A stretch of DNA of 38,726 nt from Neolecta irregularis DAH-3 (GCA_001929475.1 LXFE01000294.1:1-38726); one strand, 5' to 3'; counted from the stretch's first letter, positions 1-11,143 are shown. A program made the numbers and translations. Notes: a model not told the origin generated them from the letters alone.

Positions 1-245
1 GCCAAGAGACAGTCGCGGCAGCCGCTGGACGCACCAATCCACGCCGAGCCGCGGCCGCACGCACACGCCTCGGCCCCCGCCGGCGATGTTTCCTGCTGGC
101 ACTTTGCAATCATCTCCACCACCGGGCCGCACTTGCACGCCGCCAACACGTGCGGGCCCACTGCCTGCTGCGGCTGCGGAGGCCCCTGGTTGGCGCGGGC
201 AACAGCCGCCGCTGCGAGGACTTGGACGAGGAAGCTGCAATGCAT
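1..245 (-). CDS. Secreted cysteine-rich small protein (partial)
   Basis: The gene starts at an ATG at 245 and is open to the window edge (81 codons seen), so its C-terminus is missing. The first residues, MHCSFLVQVLAAAAVARANQ, form a classic signal peptide. The mature part has spaced cysteines (AACKCGP, IAKCQQ, ACACGRG, SSGCRDCL), like the small secreted Cys-rich proteins common in filamentous ascomycetes, where ACxCG...W...C..CL arrangements recur. GC content is visibly far higher than in the genes to the right, with G/C-ending codons. A TATA-like box lies 72 nt upstream. The family and function (wall protein, effector-like or other) cannot be decided from the fragment. Confidence 0.6.
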   Translation of the reverse strand, partial: MHCSFLVQVLAAAAVARANQGPPQPQQAVGPHVLAACKCGPVVEMIAKCQQETSPAGAEACACGRGSAWIGASSGCRDCLL

Positions 246-660
246 AGTCAAAGAGCGACAGAGATCGAGAACGAGAACGAACGAAGGTGGCCTGCAATCC
301 GGCGACACGGCCTGCTTTATATAATCCAGAGACCTTCCCCGCGCTGCAACACGCGCATTCGTCTCGAGCGAGATCATCCCATGCAACCCGAATCACTTGC
401 TCCATTCGGCTGTACCCGCACCTCAATCACGCCTAAGCCGGATCGGATTATCCTTCCCACAGCGTGACAAGAAGAATCTAGTCCAAAAATGATGGTTCCG
501 TGCGGCCTACCTCCAGGTGCTGGGGATAGATCCTTTCACAAAGCAAACACAATAATATGGCGGGTTGCACATCGATCACGAATAGTATTGAAACCAACAT
601 TAATTCCGTGCACAGGCCTAGAATACGAGATGGCCAATTGGAATTCCTGCCAGACTTTCC
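246..660. other. Intergenic: promoter of the left-edge gene and 3' flank of the TM9SF gene
   Basis: Besides the TATA-like box at 317-323 I see no gene. Short open frames on the plus strand here show no protein-like composition. Confidence 0.5.
317..323 (-). promoter_or_regulatory. TATA-box for the cysteine-rich secreted gene
   Basis: On the minus strand the sequence reads ATTATATAAAG, a strong TATA-box match about 72 nt upstream of the ATG at 245. It sits at the junction between GC-rich coding DNA and AT-richer flank. This placement fits a regulated, highly expressed secreted protein; that is an inference. Confidence 0.45.
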
Positions 661-2937
661 TTAATCAATCTTAACATGCCTAGCGTCAGCAACACTAAAC
701 ACATTCATACCCATATATGTTCAGTACAAACTTCCACGCGGCGAGAAACCCAACTGTCCCGGTAAATACTCCCCAGACCACACACAGCAGAAATGACTGT
801 CCCACAAAAATTATGCTCGACACAAATCCAGAGGCAAATCCTCCACGCGAGAGAAACCAATACAGAGAATACCCAAAAATATAGATACTCGAACTTCCCC
901 CCACGAAAAGAGCGTTCCACCACCAGTCGTAATCTTCATACAAGAGTGTCAAATACGTCATCACTATCGTCAATTCAGATATCGTGATCAGTAGCAGAAT
1001 GAACGACACCGCAAAGAAGCCAAACAGATAGTAATACCCAGACTGTGTCTGCCACAGCGACTTTAAAATGAACAACAGTTCAACAAATATTACTCCAAAC
1101 GGCACAATTCCAGATAACAACAGTCTGCACATAAGTTTGTTGCATCATAGTGCAGTACTTTGGGACTGTCCTCAAGAATCTTGGCTGTGCAGGAATTTGG
1201 CGCGCAATCTGGGCCGTTCGCGTCGGCGCTTCTACCCCATTTCTCCCGCGGACCACGAATGCACCCATATGTACTAGCGGCAGCGAAACTAAAATCCAAA
1301 GCGACAGTATTTTTAAGAATGTCGAAAATGAAACTGCCATCGACGATTGTTTGGCCCAGAGGAAAAGGTTCAAGGTTAATGCTGCTATCAGCATGAACCC
1401 AGACGGAAGAAGCGATGTCTGAATCGTTAAATAGATCCGGCACGCACTTACTATCAATGCATTTCTCCGCCACCTAGACCCTTTGAACGTTTTATAAATG
1501 ATCTGTGAAACGTAACCGGAAAAGAAACTACCCGTCAGTTTTACAAGCAGTAACCACACCTTGCAAAAACGAATAAAATAACAGCAAAACTGAGAAATCC
1601 TCCCTGAGAACTCGGACCCAACACTCCAATGCACGAGAAGCCTATCCCGCAAAAGTAAGAACAGAGACATCCCAAAGACCGGGTGTCATACACAACAGCG
1701 TCACCAATGTAATTAATATTTGTATTCCAGTTCCAATAATTGGAGCAAATAACCCGGCTAAACCTGGCGGTCGGAAAACATCGCCGTGGAGGAGCTTCCA
1801 GCCTGAAAGATCATCTTCATTATTACCATCCTTGCAGAGTCAGCATAACCTAAACAAGACAGATACGTTTCTGCTGTGGTCGATTTGGATATCCTGACGC
1901 AACGTACGGATCATAACTAAAGCAACCAGCAGACTGAGAAACAGTACGATTATAGCATTATTAATAAATCTAACTTGGCGTCAGTATTGCAGAAATAAAA
2001 AGGAGAGACCCACCCTAGCCAATGAATGGTCGGATTCGAATCAATGAGATACGGATTCCACCGTTCCGACCACTGAAGAGATTGCTCCAACTTCCAAAAA
2101 ACAGAATATGTATACGTGATTTCATTAATTTCTCCAGTCTGGTTAAAAATATCAAGAGTGGAAAGAGTGTTAAGGGGGACTAGCGAGGGACACCGACCAT
2201 TTGTAATGTTTGTCCTAGATGCTCAGAAACAGGCAGGGATAATTAAACGTACGATCGTGGAATCCCTTCGACGCCAATAATTACTAGCTCTAGGGACACC
2301 GGGGATGCGGGTTGATAGTAGATTACTAGATCTATATGATTGTATAAAAATAGAGCCTATCCCATGCTTCAGATTGTTTTTTCGGAAGTAATACCTTCTT
2401 TTCGCCCTCCTTTTCACGGGCACCGAGCGGAAATCCTGGAATCCGCGAGATATTTCTTCCCTGGTCGGTTGAAATGTACCTTGTAGCCACAGGTAGATCA
2501 TCGAGAGTCCTAATATAAATAGCCATACAGACAGCAAAAATACCAGTCCACTACATATTGGTTTTCAATCAGTTCAGCGGCCCAACCAAGTGACTTTGGG
2601 TCCACTTTAGCTTGACACAAGACCCGACATTTAGCGTCTTCTCGAAGGAGCAACTTTTCCGATTACTATTTTTTGGTAAAGGATTGCGTGCCTTGTAATC
2701 ACTAGTAGTCATTCGATTGCCTCGAAGTACTTGGCCAATGTTGAGCGTCCTGTAAACAGGAGCAGACGGTTTACAAACAAATGGAAGCGAGGTGTACTCA
2801 TAAGGAATCTGAGTAACTTCACTGCGGATTTTGTTGAGATACAAAGGGATTTGCGATGTCGTATTATATGTCCGTGGAAAATAGCCCGGTATGTTGAATA
2901 CAGTCGTCAGGAAAGACAGGCCGTGATAGAGAAACAT
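661..2937 (-). CDS. TM9SF/EMP70 nonaspanin (transmembrane 9 superfamily)
   Basis: Eleven introns (31-50 nt) give a 622-aa protein, normal for the family. The N-terminus MFLYHGLSFLTTVFNIPGYF is a signal peptide running into the lumenal domain (IPYEYTSLPFVC, LNIGQVLRGNRM, RVLCQ, YVVDWTLDDLPVATRY, GFPLG, NHIDLVIYY, TYSVFWK). The membrane part follows, with LSGWKLLHGDVFRPP, SGYVSQIIYKTFKG, PTRTAQIARQIP, LLSGIVPFG and a C-terminal block containing YYYLFGF and EDYDWWW. Nonaspanins work in Golgi/endosome sorting of membrane proteins. Splicing a 31-nt intron at 710-680 replaces a premature stop with the tail GHVKID, the K-x-D COPI-retention signal of this family. Intron 1 (2691-2654) appears to be GC-AG. 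The start at 2937 is the first ATG before the conserved region; upstream there is only a TTG in frame. Confidence 0.92.
680..710 (-). other. 31-nt terminal intron of the TM9SF gene
   Basis: The intron begins GTATGA and ends GCTGACGCTAG, with the branch adenosine only about six bases from the 3' end. Reading through it gives a stop after IYGYECV; removing it gives IYGHVKID, the conserved family C-terminus. This is the shortest intron I can support here. Confidence 0.8.
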
Positions 2938-3451
2938 TTGGATGGAGGTTATCAAGGAGGATAATTCATAAATTGACAATGCGGATATTGCTGTAAACAA
3001 CAAATATTCATCTTGGCATCCTGGCTCAAATCGAAAGATATTGGTGCGAAATTTCAGATATGGAACCCCGATATAAAAGAATTCTAAACAAGAGTAGTGA
3101 CCCGTAGTGCTTGAGATATTTGTAGAAAATCGGAAAGAGACAATGGCAGTGCCAAGGAACCCTTGTTGTCATCCTTCCATATTTATAGACAAGACGCAGG
3201 AGAGCACACGCTAAAAGGCTGCTAGATCAAATTTCGAGTTAATGTCAAGCAGGAATGGATTTCAGACTTGTGAGAGTAGGGAAGAAACAATCAAATGTGC
3301 CTTGTAAGACACGTTCTCTTTAGACCATCTTCCTTGGTCATTTATAGGATTACTCAACATTGCAATATTGAAAGACTAGCAAAGACATTCTTCAAGAGCG
3401 TGAAGAGAAACAACTCAATTCCGCACAATTTGCTCTTCTATATAGACACAT
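2938..3451. other. Intergenic between TM9SF promoter and Ran 3' flank
   Basis: No supported gene. The TM9SF promoter and the Ran terminator must lie here, but I recognise no clear elements. Confidence 0.4.
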
Positions 3452-4399
<948 letters not shown>

Positions 4400-4618
4400 T
4401 CTGGGAGACGGGATGAGAGGGAGAAGGCAAGTGGCAAGCAGGTGGTGGTGAGCCAGCCTGAATTCCCTTTCCGCCAGTGATAGGCGAACTCGCCTTAATT
4501 AACGGTCTTTCTTCAGAATCATGATCCTGGAAATACACTCACTCGGACAGTCGTTTTATCAATAATAACCATTCGCTCTAAAGGATGGAAAAATCCCATA
4601 ACACCACCCGCACTTTTC

Positions 4619-6806
4619 CTAAAAGACTTTATAGCTTCTTGCTAATAGACAGCTAAATACGGCGAATCCCACAAGACAACCCACTATACTAAAAAACCAA
4701 ACCAAAGTAGGATGATCCTCTACTTGTCCTGGTACCAAGACATTCATGCCCCATAATCCCGTTATGAGGTTCATTGGAATGAGAATTGTTCCCAGGACCG
4801 TTAATCGGGAAAGAACTTCGTTTGTATCATTGTTTGCGCGGGCCATGTCAATGGAAATTTGTGCGAGGTAATCTGAGTTTTTAAAAGATGAAAAGTGAGG
4901 GGTCATACTACTATGCGAACGAGACAATATCTTCTCATAGTGATTCAGATTTTGAACCATGGTAACAATATGATCTACAGTCAATTTCCAGATCTTTTTT
5001 GAAGAAACTACCCTGGATATCGCCCAAATAGAGGCCAATTTCGCTTCGGGGTGCAATATCCCATTTTTCATTGCATCTTTTACTAAAGCCCTTGATAACA
5101 TCCGCCTTGCTGCCCAACAATCGTAGCAACCCCATGACTTTCTTCCGAACCACGCCAATTCTTCGCAGCATGTTGTCATCTTGAGTTACATACAATACTG
5201 CGTCATCGATTGCATCGACTTCGTCCTCAATGCGTTGAATTAAGGGTCCAAACCCGTCCGTTATGTCATCAATTAGAGCATATGATATCCAATCAGATGA
5301 GACGCTAATATAATCTTTGAGTTGTCTTATTCGACGGCGGACATTGGCAGGATGTGATGTTTCGCTGGAATGGAACTTTCTAGTTAGATATTAAACCATA
5401 GACAGTACATACAGAGAGAACACAGTCTCGGAAAACGACAAAATACATGTTTACCGGCTCCAGAAAGTTTTCGCTTGATGGATCTTGATCAAAACTACGG
5501 AAACAAACAAAGTAATAATTTCGGAACAATTCAACTTTCTCCCGAGTTTCCTCCATCGAAATATCTTCAGTAGTGAGTGGATGGATCCCAAAGGCCTAGG
5601 GAGTCAACGTTCATTTATGTGAAATGTAAACCAAGGGATACCTTTGAGATCATTTTCATCTCTGCATCCGTAGGATTGTTTACATCCAACCAAAACATTT
5701 CACCCTTTGTAAACAACTCGTTCCAGTTAGAGTTCTCGGGACATAATTCAGAAAAGGTTTGACTATGTATTGTACTAGTGAGTTCATCCGAGAAGTATGT
5801 AAATCGATAAGGTCGATCATCCTCATTCTGTCGACATAAGTGTCGTTAGACAAGACGTTCGTACCTTGCGATTAACCCATCGCCCATTAACCCGATATCG
5901 TCCATCAATTAGAGTAGGTTCATGTATTTTCCTCTGTCCTAATTTTCGATCGTATCGAATTTCCTCGTTCAACTCCTTCAACTCGTGTTTCGTCCATTCA
6001 TTAAAAACTTCAAGGTCAGGCCAGGAAATGCCCTCAGTTTCGTCAGGAACAGCTGGAAAACAAACATCTTCCTCCGCGGCCCGACTTTGCGTTCGATGGG
6101 TCTTGGGAAGGCGTGGAGTTCTGACTGTATGATCCAGCGAATCACTCAAATTGGTGGGCGAACAACGGTGAAGTATTTCATGTGGGGATCCGCCCCTCGT
6201 ATCTGAAAGGTTACTGGGCAGAGGTGATGAGGAACCATTTGCATGACTGTCAACAGCCGGGAAATTTCCTTCATCGTTTCTGGGATAGTCCCCAAGCGAC
6301 AAAAGGGTACTGTTTAAGTGAGCAATTGATCCCTGTCCACTTTCGAGAGATGGACCAACATTAAAAACGTCGACAGTCCCTGCTCGCTTGCGAGACGAAT
6401 GTCGTGGTCTGTTTTGGGATGGTAATAATTGGGAGGATTCTGTAACATCGAGACCGCCTTCCTCTTCCTCTTCGCCTGACGAAGACGACAGACTGCCCGG
6501 CAATGAAGAGTTTCCAGGTGGTTTATTGGGGGTTTTCTTTTTATATCTAAAGAATCCGGGATGGGAAGCAAGCGAGTGGGGTTGCTCTCTGTGATCCAAA
6601 AGCGTAGTTGAGTCTACAGATGTCGATGAGTGTAACTGTTGTGTATAAACCTGATTTGACGATTGAAAAGATTGTCTTCGAGGTCCCGGCGATGTAAATG
6701 CTCGAGGTGGGGTAGCTATTCGCGTTATTGGCCACGGATCCGAGAGATTCTCTTTCGTCCCATCGTTAGTTTCAGACTCCTGTACTGTAGAGTTTGTAGA
6801 AGGCAT
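4619..6806 (-). CDS. CorA-type Mg2+ transporter, MNR2/ALR family
   Basis: Five short introns (36-46 nt) give 663 aa. The first 300 or so residues are a low-complexity Ser/Thr/Pro- and acid-rich cytosolic region (with an EEEEEGG run), as in MNR2/ALR proteins. The conserved part follows: EEDVCFP, DGRYRVNGRWV, PYRFTYFSDELTSTIHSQ, AFGIHPLTTEDI, a predicted coiled/helical domain, then two membrane helices. The signature GLWGMNVLVPGQ holds the GMN selectivity motif, and the protein ends ARSYKVF. MNR2 acts at the vacuole and ALR1/2 at the plasma membrane; the sequence does not decide which. The ATG at 6806 is used because the frame upstream opens only with a TTG. It is divergent from the tubulin cofactor A gene. 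Confidence 0.93.
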
Positions 6807-6962
6807 TTTATCCGAAGAAATTGGCTTTTCGGGGCAAAATTTTTGAATGCAGATGGATGAGTAGGAACGGTAGGTGAACCTGACTAGGCGAGATTCGGTG
6901 GCACGTGGGAATCTGAACACGAACAACGTCCGTCACCTTTGCCACCTAATTCATTTACAATC
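6807..6962. promoter_or_regulatory. 156-bp divergent promoter region (MNR2-like / TBCA)
   Basis: The start codons of two outward-facing genes are only 156 bp apart, so both promoters share this segment. No TATA-like box stands out. Confidence 0.5.
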
Positions 6963-7439
6963 ATGTCCTCCAAGCTTAAGGACCTTACTATTAAGACAGG
7001 TACTTCCCATTTATATCGACAGACTTATCATGAGGCGTGCTGAAGAGATTGATCAAAGAAGAAGCATCGTACTGGAAAGAAGTCGAGAGGGAAAAGCGAC
7101 GTCTTGAGAAGGTAAGGGCTGATGCGGAAGAAGACCTCGAAATAAGACTAAGGAAGCAAGTAATTGCTCCAGGCGAGTTGGAAGCCGGGCTCATCCTCTA
7201 GAATGAAGTAATAGAAGACACAAGACAGATGATACCTCATGTCCACAAACGTCTCCTCAAGTCACTACAGGATTTAGAAGATTTAGTGGTACGTGTACAT
7301 TGCTTACATTGAGTAATGAATTTTGTTATAGGCTACAGAGGATCCAGAATATGAAGGCTCAGCCGAGATCGAAGAGGCGAGAAAATGGATTGAGGAAGGC
7401 CGGAAAGCGCAAAATATGCCTGAATTTAACGGGGTTTGA
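6963..7439 (+). CDS. Tubulin-specific chaperone A (cofactor A, Rbl2)
   Basis: Three introns (7000-7034, 7160-7201, 7289-7331) give 118 aa, typical for cofactor A. It begins MSSKLKDLTIKTG and continues VLKRLIKEEASYWKEVERE, the family's first-helix signature. After that come Lys/Glu-rich helices and PHVHKRLLKSLQDLEDL, matching the three-helix bundle. The protein binds beta-tubulin released from CCT during tubulin heterodimer assembly. All splice sites are GT-AG. Confidence 0.9.
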
Positions 7440-7658
7440 CCATTTATCGGATTTTGTTTGTTGAGTTGCATATGTAGATTTCCGAAATTACACATCAATA
7501 GAACTGCTTGGGAATAATTTTACACGTTTCAGTTCTTAAAATGGAAATGCGACGACTGCTTGATCCTCGCGTCCACCAAGGGCCTCCTCGAGAGGAATGG
7601 CTAAATATAGACAACAGATCAGGATCTTCCGGCTCGGGGGCTTTGAATTGAATTCAGA

Positions 7659-8095
7659 ATGAATAGAGGACGGACAGTAGAACGAAATAGTCACTCCTAA
7701 ATCCCGCTATCTTTCGTCGCGACAAGAATCGAAAATAATCCACTATTTTGAAGAAACATTGTTGAAAAGATCACGTAAATTTGCGAAAATGTATGTCTTC
7801 TATACTTGCAGTTGAGGTTGACATGATAGATCAGAAGAAGACAGTTATCAAAACCTTTCCGAACTTATCATCCAAGACTTTCTCCCAACAATTAATCGTT
7901 CTTCTAGTTCCCCCATGGATTAAAGTCCAACATCTTCTGCAAATGACAGGCGACCTGTCCGATTATATCTTTTCTTTTCCATCAGACGGTGAAGTCACGT
8001 TTGACACTCTTAATCATCTCGATGCGATTCTCGTTGACGCAATCCTAACCCTAACCCCTGCATTGGTGTGGTGTCGAGATATGAACTATAAATAG
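7659..8095 (+). CDS. Unidentified small protein (three-intron model)
   Basis: I do not recognise the family. A model with introns at about 7690-7726, 7792-7830 and 7904-7946 gives a 105-aa protein in one frame. It starts MNRGRTVERN, continues SKIIHYFEETLLKRSRKFAK and DFLPTINRSSSDLSDYIFSF, and ends with hydrophobic VDAILTLTPALVWC. The middle looks helical and real. The third intron has a weak GTTCCC donor and may be wrong. It follows cofactor A on the same strand, and the last exon contains a telomere-like CCTAACCCTAACCCC stretch. Confidence 0.45.
8044..8058 (+). repeat. Two-unit telomere-like motif (CCTAACCCTAACCCC)
   Basis: This is a short interstitial copy of the TTAGGG-type repeat, read here as CCCTAA. 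It lies in the last exon of the unidentified gene at 7659-8095 and may be chance. Confidence 0.35.
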
Positions 8096-8209
8096 ATTTT
8101 AACCATATTAGACACGTGTTAAATTTGTTCCGCGCGAAATGTAAAATCCGCGAAAGGGAAATAACCACCGCCACCACCCCTACTCAAAGCTTTGCTTATA
8201 CCCACCTAG

Positions 8210-8425
8210 ATGCCTGTTATCCGCGATCCACCTCTAAGAGAACCACCAACACTATTCACAGACAAGACTATTAAAGCATTTGAGCGGTACCTTGAGAATT
8301 ATGTGGCCAATTCAAGGAACCCAATCCTTTTGATCAACTGTGGTACAATCGCAACAAGCACTATACAATTCCCACAAATCAATAATGAAGGGTACCATTT
8401 ACATCTTTCAATCAGCACCTCTTAA
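8210..8425 (+). CDS. Possible small protein, unidentified
   Basis: An ATG at 8210 opens MPVIRDPPLREPPTLFTDKT and stays open to 8425. An overlapping frame in the second half reads PFDQLWYNRNKHYTIPTNQ, which looks more protein-like, so an intron around GTACCTTGAG...TTCAAG (8288-8317) or a frame change is likely. The phases do not fit a clean GT-AG model. This could be a small mitochondrial-type subunit or a decayed gene; no family is recognised. Confidence 0.3.
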   Translation: MPVIRDPPLREPPTLFTDKTIKAFERYLENYVANSRNPILLINCGTIATSTIQFPQINNEGYHLHLSISTS

Positions 8426-8521
8426 AAAGGTATCAAACACAGCATATTTTCATTTTTGGTCATATATTATCATAAGAATGTCTAGTCTACTAACTGTAGA
8501 CTACTAATTAGTTTTTGACTT

Positions 8522-8525
8522 AAAA
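8522..8525 (-). terminator. Pol III T-run terminator of the 5S gene
   Basis: The 5S RNA ends ...GTATC followed by TTTT on the minus strand, the usual RNA polymerase III stop. Confidence 0.6.
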
Positions 8526-8642
8526 GATACATTACCCAGGATTCGCACATGGTCAACCACCGCAATACTAACCAGGCTTTGCTGGGCTTAACTTTGCAAA
8601 TCGGACGGGATGCAGTGCTTTGCCGGAGATATGAACGCATCT
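8525..8642 (-). rRNA. 5S ribosomal RNA
   Basis: The minus strand carries the 5S internal promoter elements: GCAAAGTTAAGCCCAG (box A region) and CCTGGTTAGTATTGCGG followed by TGACCATG and GCGAATCCTGGGT (box C region), plus CATCCCGTCCG near the start. The ends AGATGCGTT and AATGTATCT pair over nine positions (helix I), giving a 118-nt RNA of the right size. A T-run follows at once. It sits alone between Pol II genes, matching the dispersed 5S genes of many ascomycetes. Confidence 0.9.
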
Positions 8643-9010
8643 GAAAGCCAATGGCGAATCTTAATTATAAAGGCAGTTTCTAACTACGAATATTAATTGA
8701 AAAAGTTTATTTCCAGAGTAGGCAAGAGTGCAAAAATTGGTGCATTTTCTAAGCAGAAACCTAAATGTGACCATTGACAGTATTAATCCTAACCCAAACC
8801 TTGCCCCAATTCCCATCGGGAAAAAATCAGGTCCAAAATATTAGCATTGTGTAACTTGGTTTGATATATCCAGGCTTATTGTAAGGTTCCCATCTTCATC
8901 TTATTATTCCCATTCCAGTTGAATCAAGTATACCATGAATGACGTTAAAAATAAAAGTTCATTGTCACGTCATTGGTAATTCTTACTGTATACAAAAAAT
9001 CTGTGTTTAA
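8643..9010. other. Intergenic between 5S rRNA and LPMO genes
   Basis: AT-rich. A CCTAACCC-like motif occurs near 8788-8795. No gene is supported. Confidence 0.4.
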
Positions 9011-10099
9011 TTACTGATTTCCATAGGTTCGTTTAGTCAATTTTCCATTTGAGCAAGTGGTCCCGGGTGCTACCCTTCCCATATCAACATATACATCATT
9101 TGTACAAAGCGCCCAGAGCACATCTGAGATACATTTAATAGAATTCCGAACACACGAAGAGGCCAAATAGCCAGCACTTGCATTAAATGTAGACGGGGTG
9201 GGGGGAATAAATTCGGTTGAATATCTTGAGCTGTTCGAAACTGAAGAACTCCTAAGAGGACTCCGAGGTAATGCCGTTGAACTTGTGAAAGAGGAGCTAG
9301 AGGACCTCGATGGTGAGGACGCGCTGCTAGAACCTGAGCCAGAAGATATGTTATTGTCATTTGAAGAAGGACATCCGGGCAGATTTGCGCCACTCGAACG
9401 TGAACTCGGTGAACCGCCGTATTCAACACTATCTCCTGGATTTGGAAATATGATGTCCTTGTTGTCAGGGGTATTACACGTCCCCGAGCCAAATATGTTG
9501 GCTTCGAAAATAGCAGGAGCGGTGAATCCAGATCCAGATCCCGTAACTTTGACCCGAGCACAATTCATATACATTTCTCTGTTTCCGATTTCATTAAACC
9601 ATGTCCTAATGTTGTTTATTATATGGTTGCAAAGGATAGTATATACCATGCGAGCAATGCCTGACCACTCTGTGGAGCATCTGAAGGGACCGTGAATTCG
9701 TAAGAGAGAGGTAAGGGACATCCCCCAATCATGCTATGAATGACTTGAAAAGATTCGCCGTTGTTGTATGACAGTGAGATTTGACACGATCCACCTCCAT
9801 GAACGGCAGTTCCAGCAAGCCTGTTCTCATTAATAAAATCAAACGTAGGATGATTGGACATACTGGATTGTGTATGAGGACCCAGCAGCATAAGTAGCAA
9901 CAGTATGAGTGATGGGATCATTTTGATATCCTTTACAGGGAAAATCGCTACCATCCAGTGTAAGAGGGTCGGTCATACTATAATCGATAGATGACGATTG
10001 TGGATCATATTTACTTCTCAGAGGAGGAGGACTGATCATTTGAACGTGAGCGAAAGACATCAGAACCAGCTGAAGAAAGATTGCGAGGAACCAGGTCAT
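9011..10099 (-). CDS. Secreted lytic polysaccharide monooxygenase, AA11-like, with C-terminal X278-like module
   Basis: Two introns (9863-9821, 9646-9606) give 334 aa. The signal peptide [17 protein letters not shown] should be cut before His18, leaving N-terminal [16 protein letters not shown], the first histidine of the copper brace. The second is in [18 protein letters not shown], and [11 protein letters not shown] supplies the axial Tyr region. [10 protein letters not shown] and GSDFPCKGY are typical of fungal AA11 enzymes, which cleave chitin oxidatively. A long Ser-rich linker (about residues 190-270) joins a Cys-containing tail with [12 protein letters not shown], resembling the X278 chitin-binding-like module. 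A TATA-like CTATATATTT lies roughly 130 bp upstream. Confidence 0.88.
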
Positions 10100-10542
10100 A
10101 GGTTCGGCCTGTGAAAAAAAACAATTGAGGGATGTTACAAGAGGAGGAAGGAGATTGCAGAAAGAAAGCCAAAAGTCTTCCTACGCTCAACTGAGGTGTG
10201 CTGCACTCTAGAGTGGCTTAAGAGGAAATATATAGAGGTATTCCAGAATTCCTGCAAGACCATTTTCTTTCAACAGGCCAGCATTGTCATTTGAGAATTG
10301 AGATATATGACGGATGGGACAATGTGTAAGGTACGTGTGAGAAATTGTTCAACTTCCCACCCATCTACGGGATCTATCTCTTTTCGGTGATCTCCGAAAT
10401 ACGTGGAACTATTTCTTTTTTCTGGCTTTTGTCGGATTGAAACAAAGGACCAAATCCAAGACATAGAGACTTAAAGTTACATGCGCTTCCCGGTAGAACC
10501 TTTAGCGAACGGCAACGAGACTCAAGAGGTGTACGGCTCTTT
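10100..10542. other. LPMO promoter and unassigned DNA
   Basis: It contains the TATA-like motif near 10227-10236 for the LPMO gene. A 64-codon open frame on the minus strand (10270-10464) has no recognisable features and is left unannotated. Confidence 0.4.
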
Positions 10543-10860
10543 GCCGAGCAAAGTCATCGATAAACACGAGGCGCATACTAAAAGAGACTTCAACAGGACC
10601 ACGGGTCAATGCGGAACAAAGTTCTCGATACACACGAGGCCACTCTAAAACGGACTTCAATAGGTCAATGGCTCATTGCCGAGCACAACAAACTTTTCGA
10701 TCGACAAGTGCAATCTACCAAAAAAACAGACTTTCAAAGGGGAAGCTTGATGGAATATGACATGGCAGGAAAGAGGAAGAGACAATTAGTCTTGAACTGC
10801 CGCTGTATCAAAGTTCTAGAACGCACGCAATACTCTACAACCGAACTTCTATGTATGCAA
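10543..10860 (+). repeat. Degenerate tandem repeat, about 65-70 bp units
   Basis: Units at 10543-10597, 10611-10664 and 10678-10740, with a fainter one around 10805-10857, share the pattern GC.GA.CAAAG..(C)TCGAT...ACACGAGGC...ACT..AAA...GACTTCAA.AGG. Read as protein the units give SKVIDKHEAHTKRDFNR, NKVLDTHEATLKRTS and NKLFDRQVQSTKKTDFQ, but unit spacing (68 and 67 bp) breaks the frame. This looks like a decayed coding repeat; the dibasic KR/KK sites recall Kex2-processed repeat proteins, which is speculative. Confidence 0.6.
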
Positions 10861-11143
10861 CCGAAACTCCTTTGGATCAACGGACATGCCTTCGCCAAAA
10901 GAAATTGAGAAACAGAAAACATAAGAAACAGTGGTGATCAAGTTATGTCATCATCATATCATCCCCAACATTTCGCATTTCGATATTGGATACGCCATTA
11001 GCATAGTGGTTTGTATTGACTTGAGGGGTCGAACTCATCATGACTATGGAACATTAGCAGATAGTAGAAGCATAGAGTAAGAACAGTTTTCAAATAAATC
11101 GAGAATATCCAATGCGCCTACGGATGTGAATATCTATAATTGT

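Noticed and set aside
6807-6926. Longer MNR2 N-terminus reaching 6926
   Set aside because: It opens with TTG, and the added residues look like 5' UTR; the ATG at 6806 is preferred.
9198-9695. 165-codon open frame on the plus strand
   Set aside because: Antisense to the Ser-rich LPMO linker; acidic Leu/Glu composition results from serine codons on the other strand.
10609-10908. Open frame of 99 codons over the tandem repeat
   Set aside because: The frame is not kept between units and there are no family matches; annotated as repeat instead.
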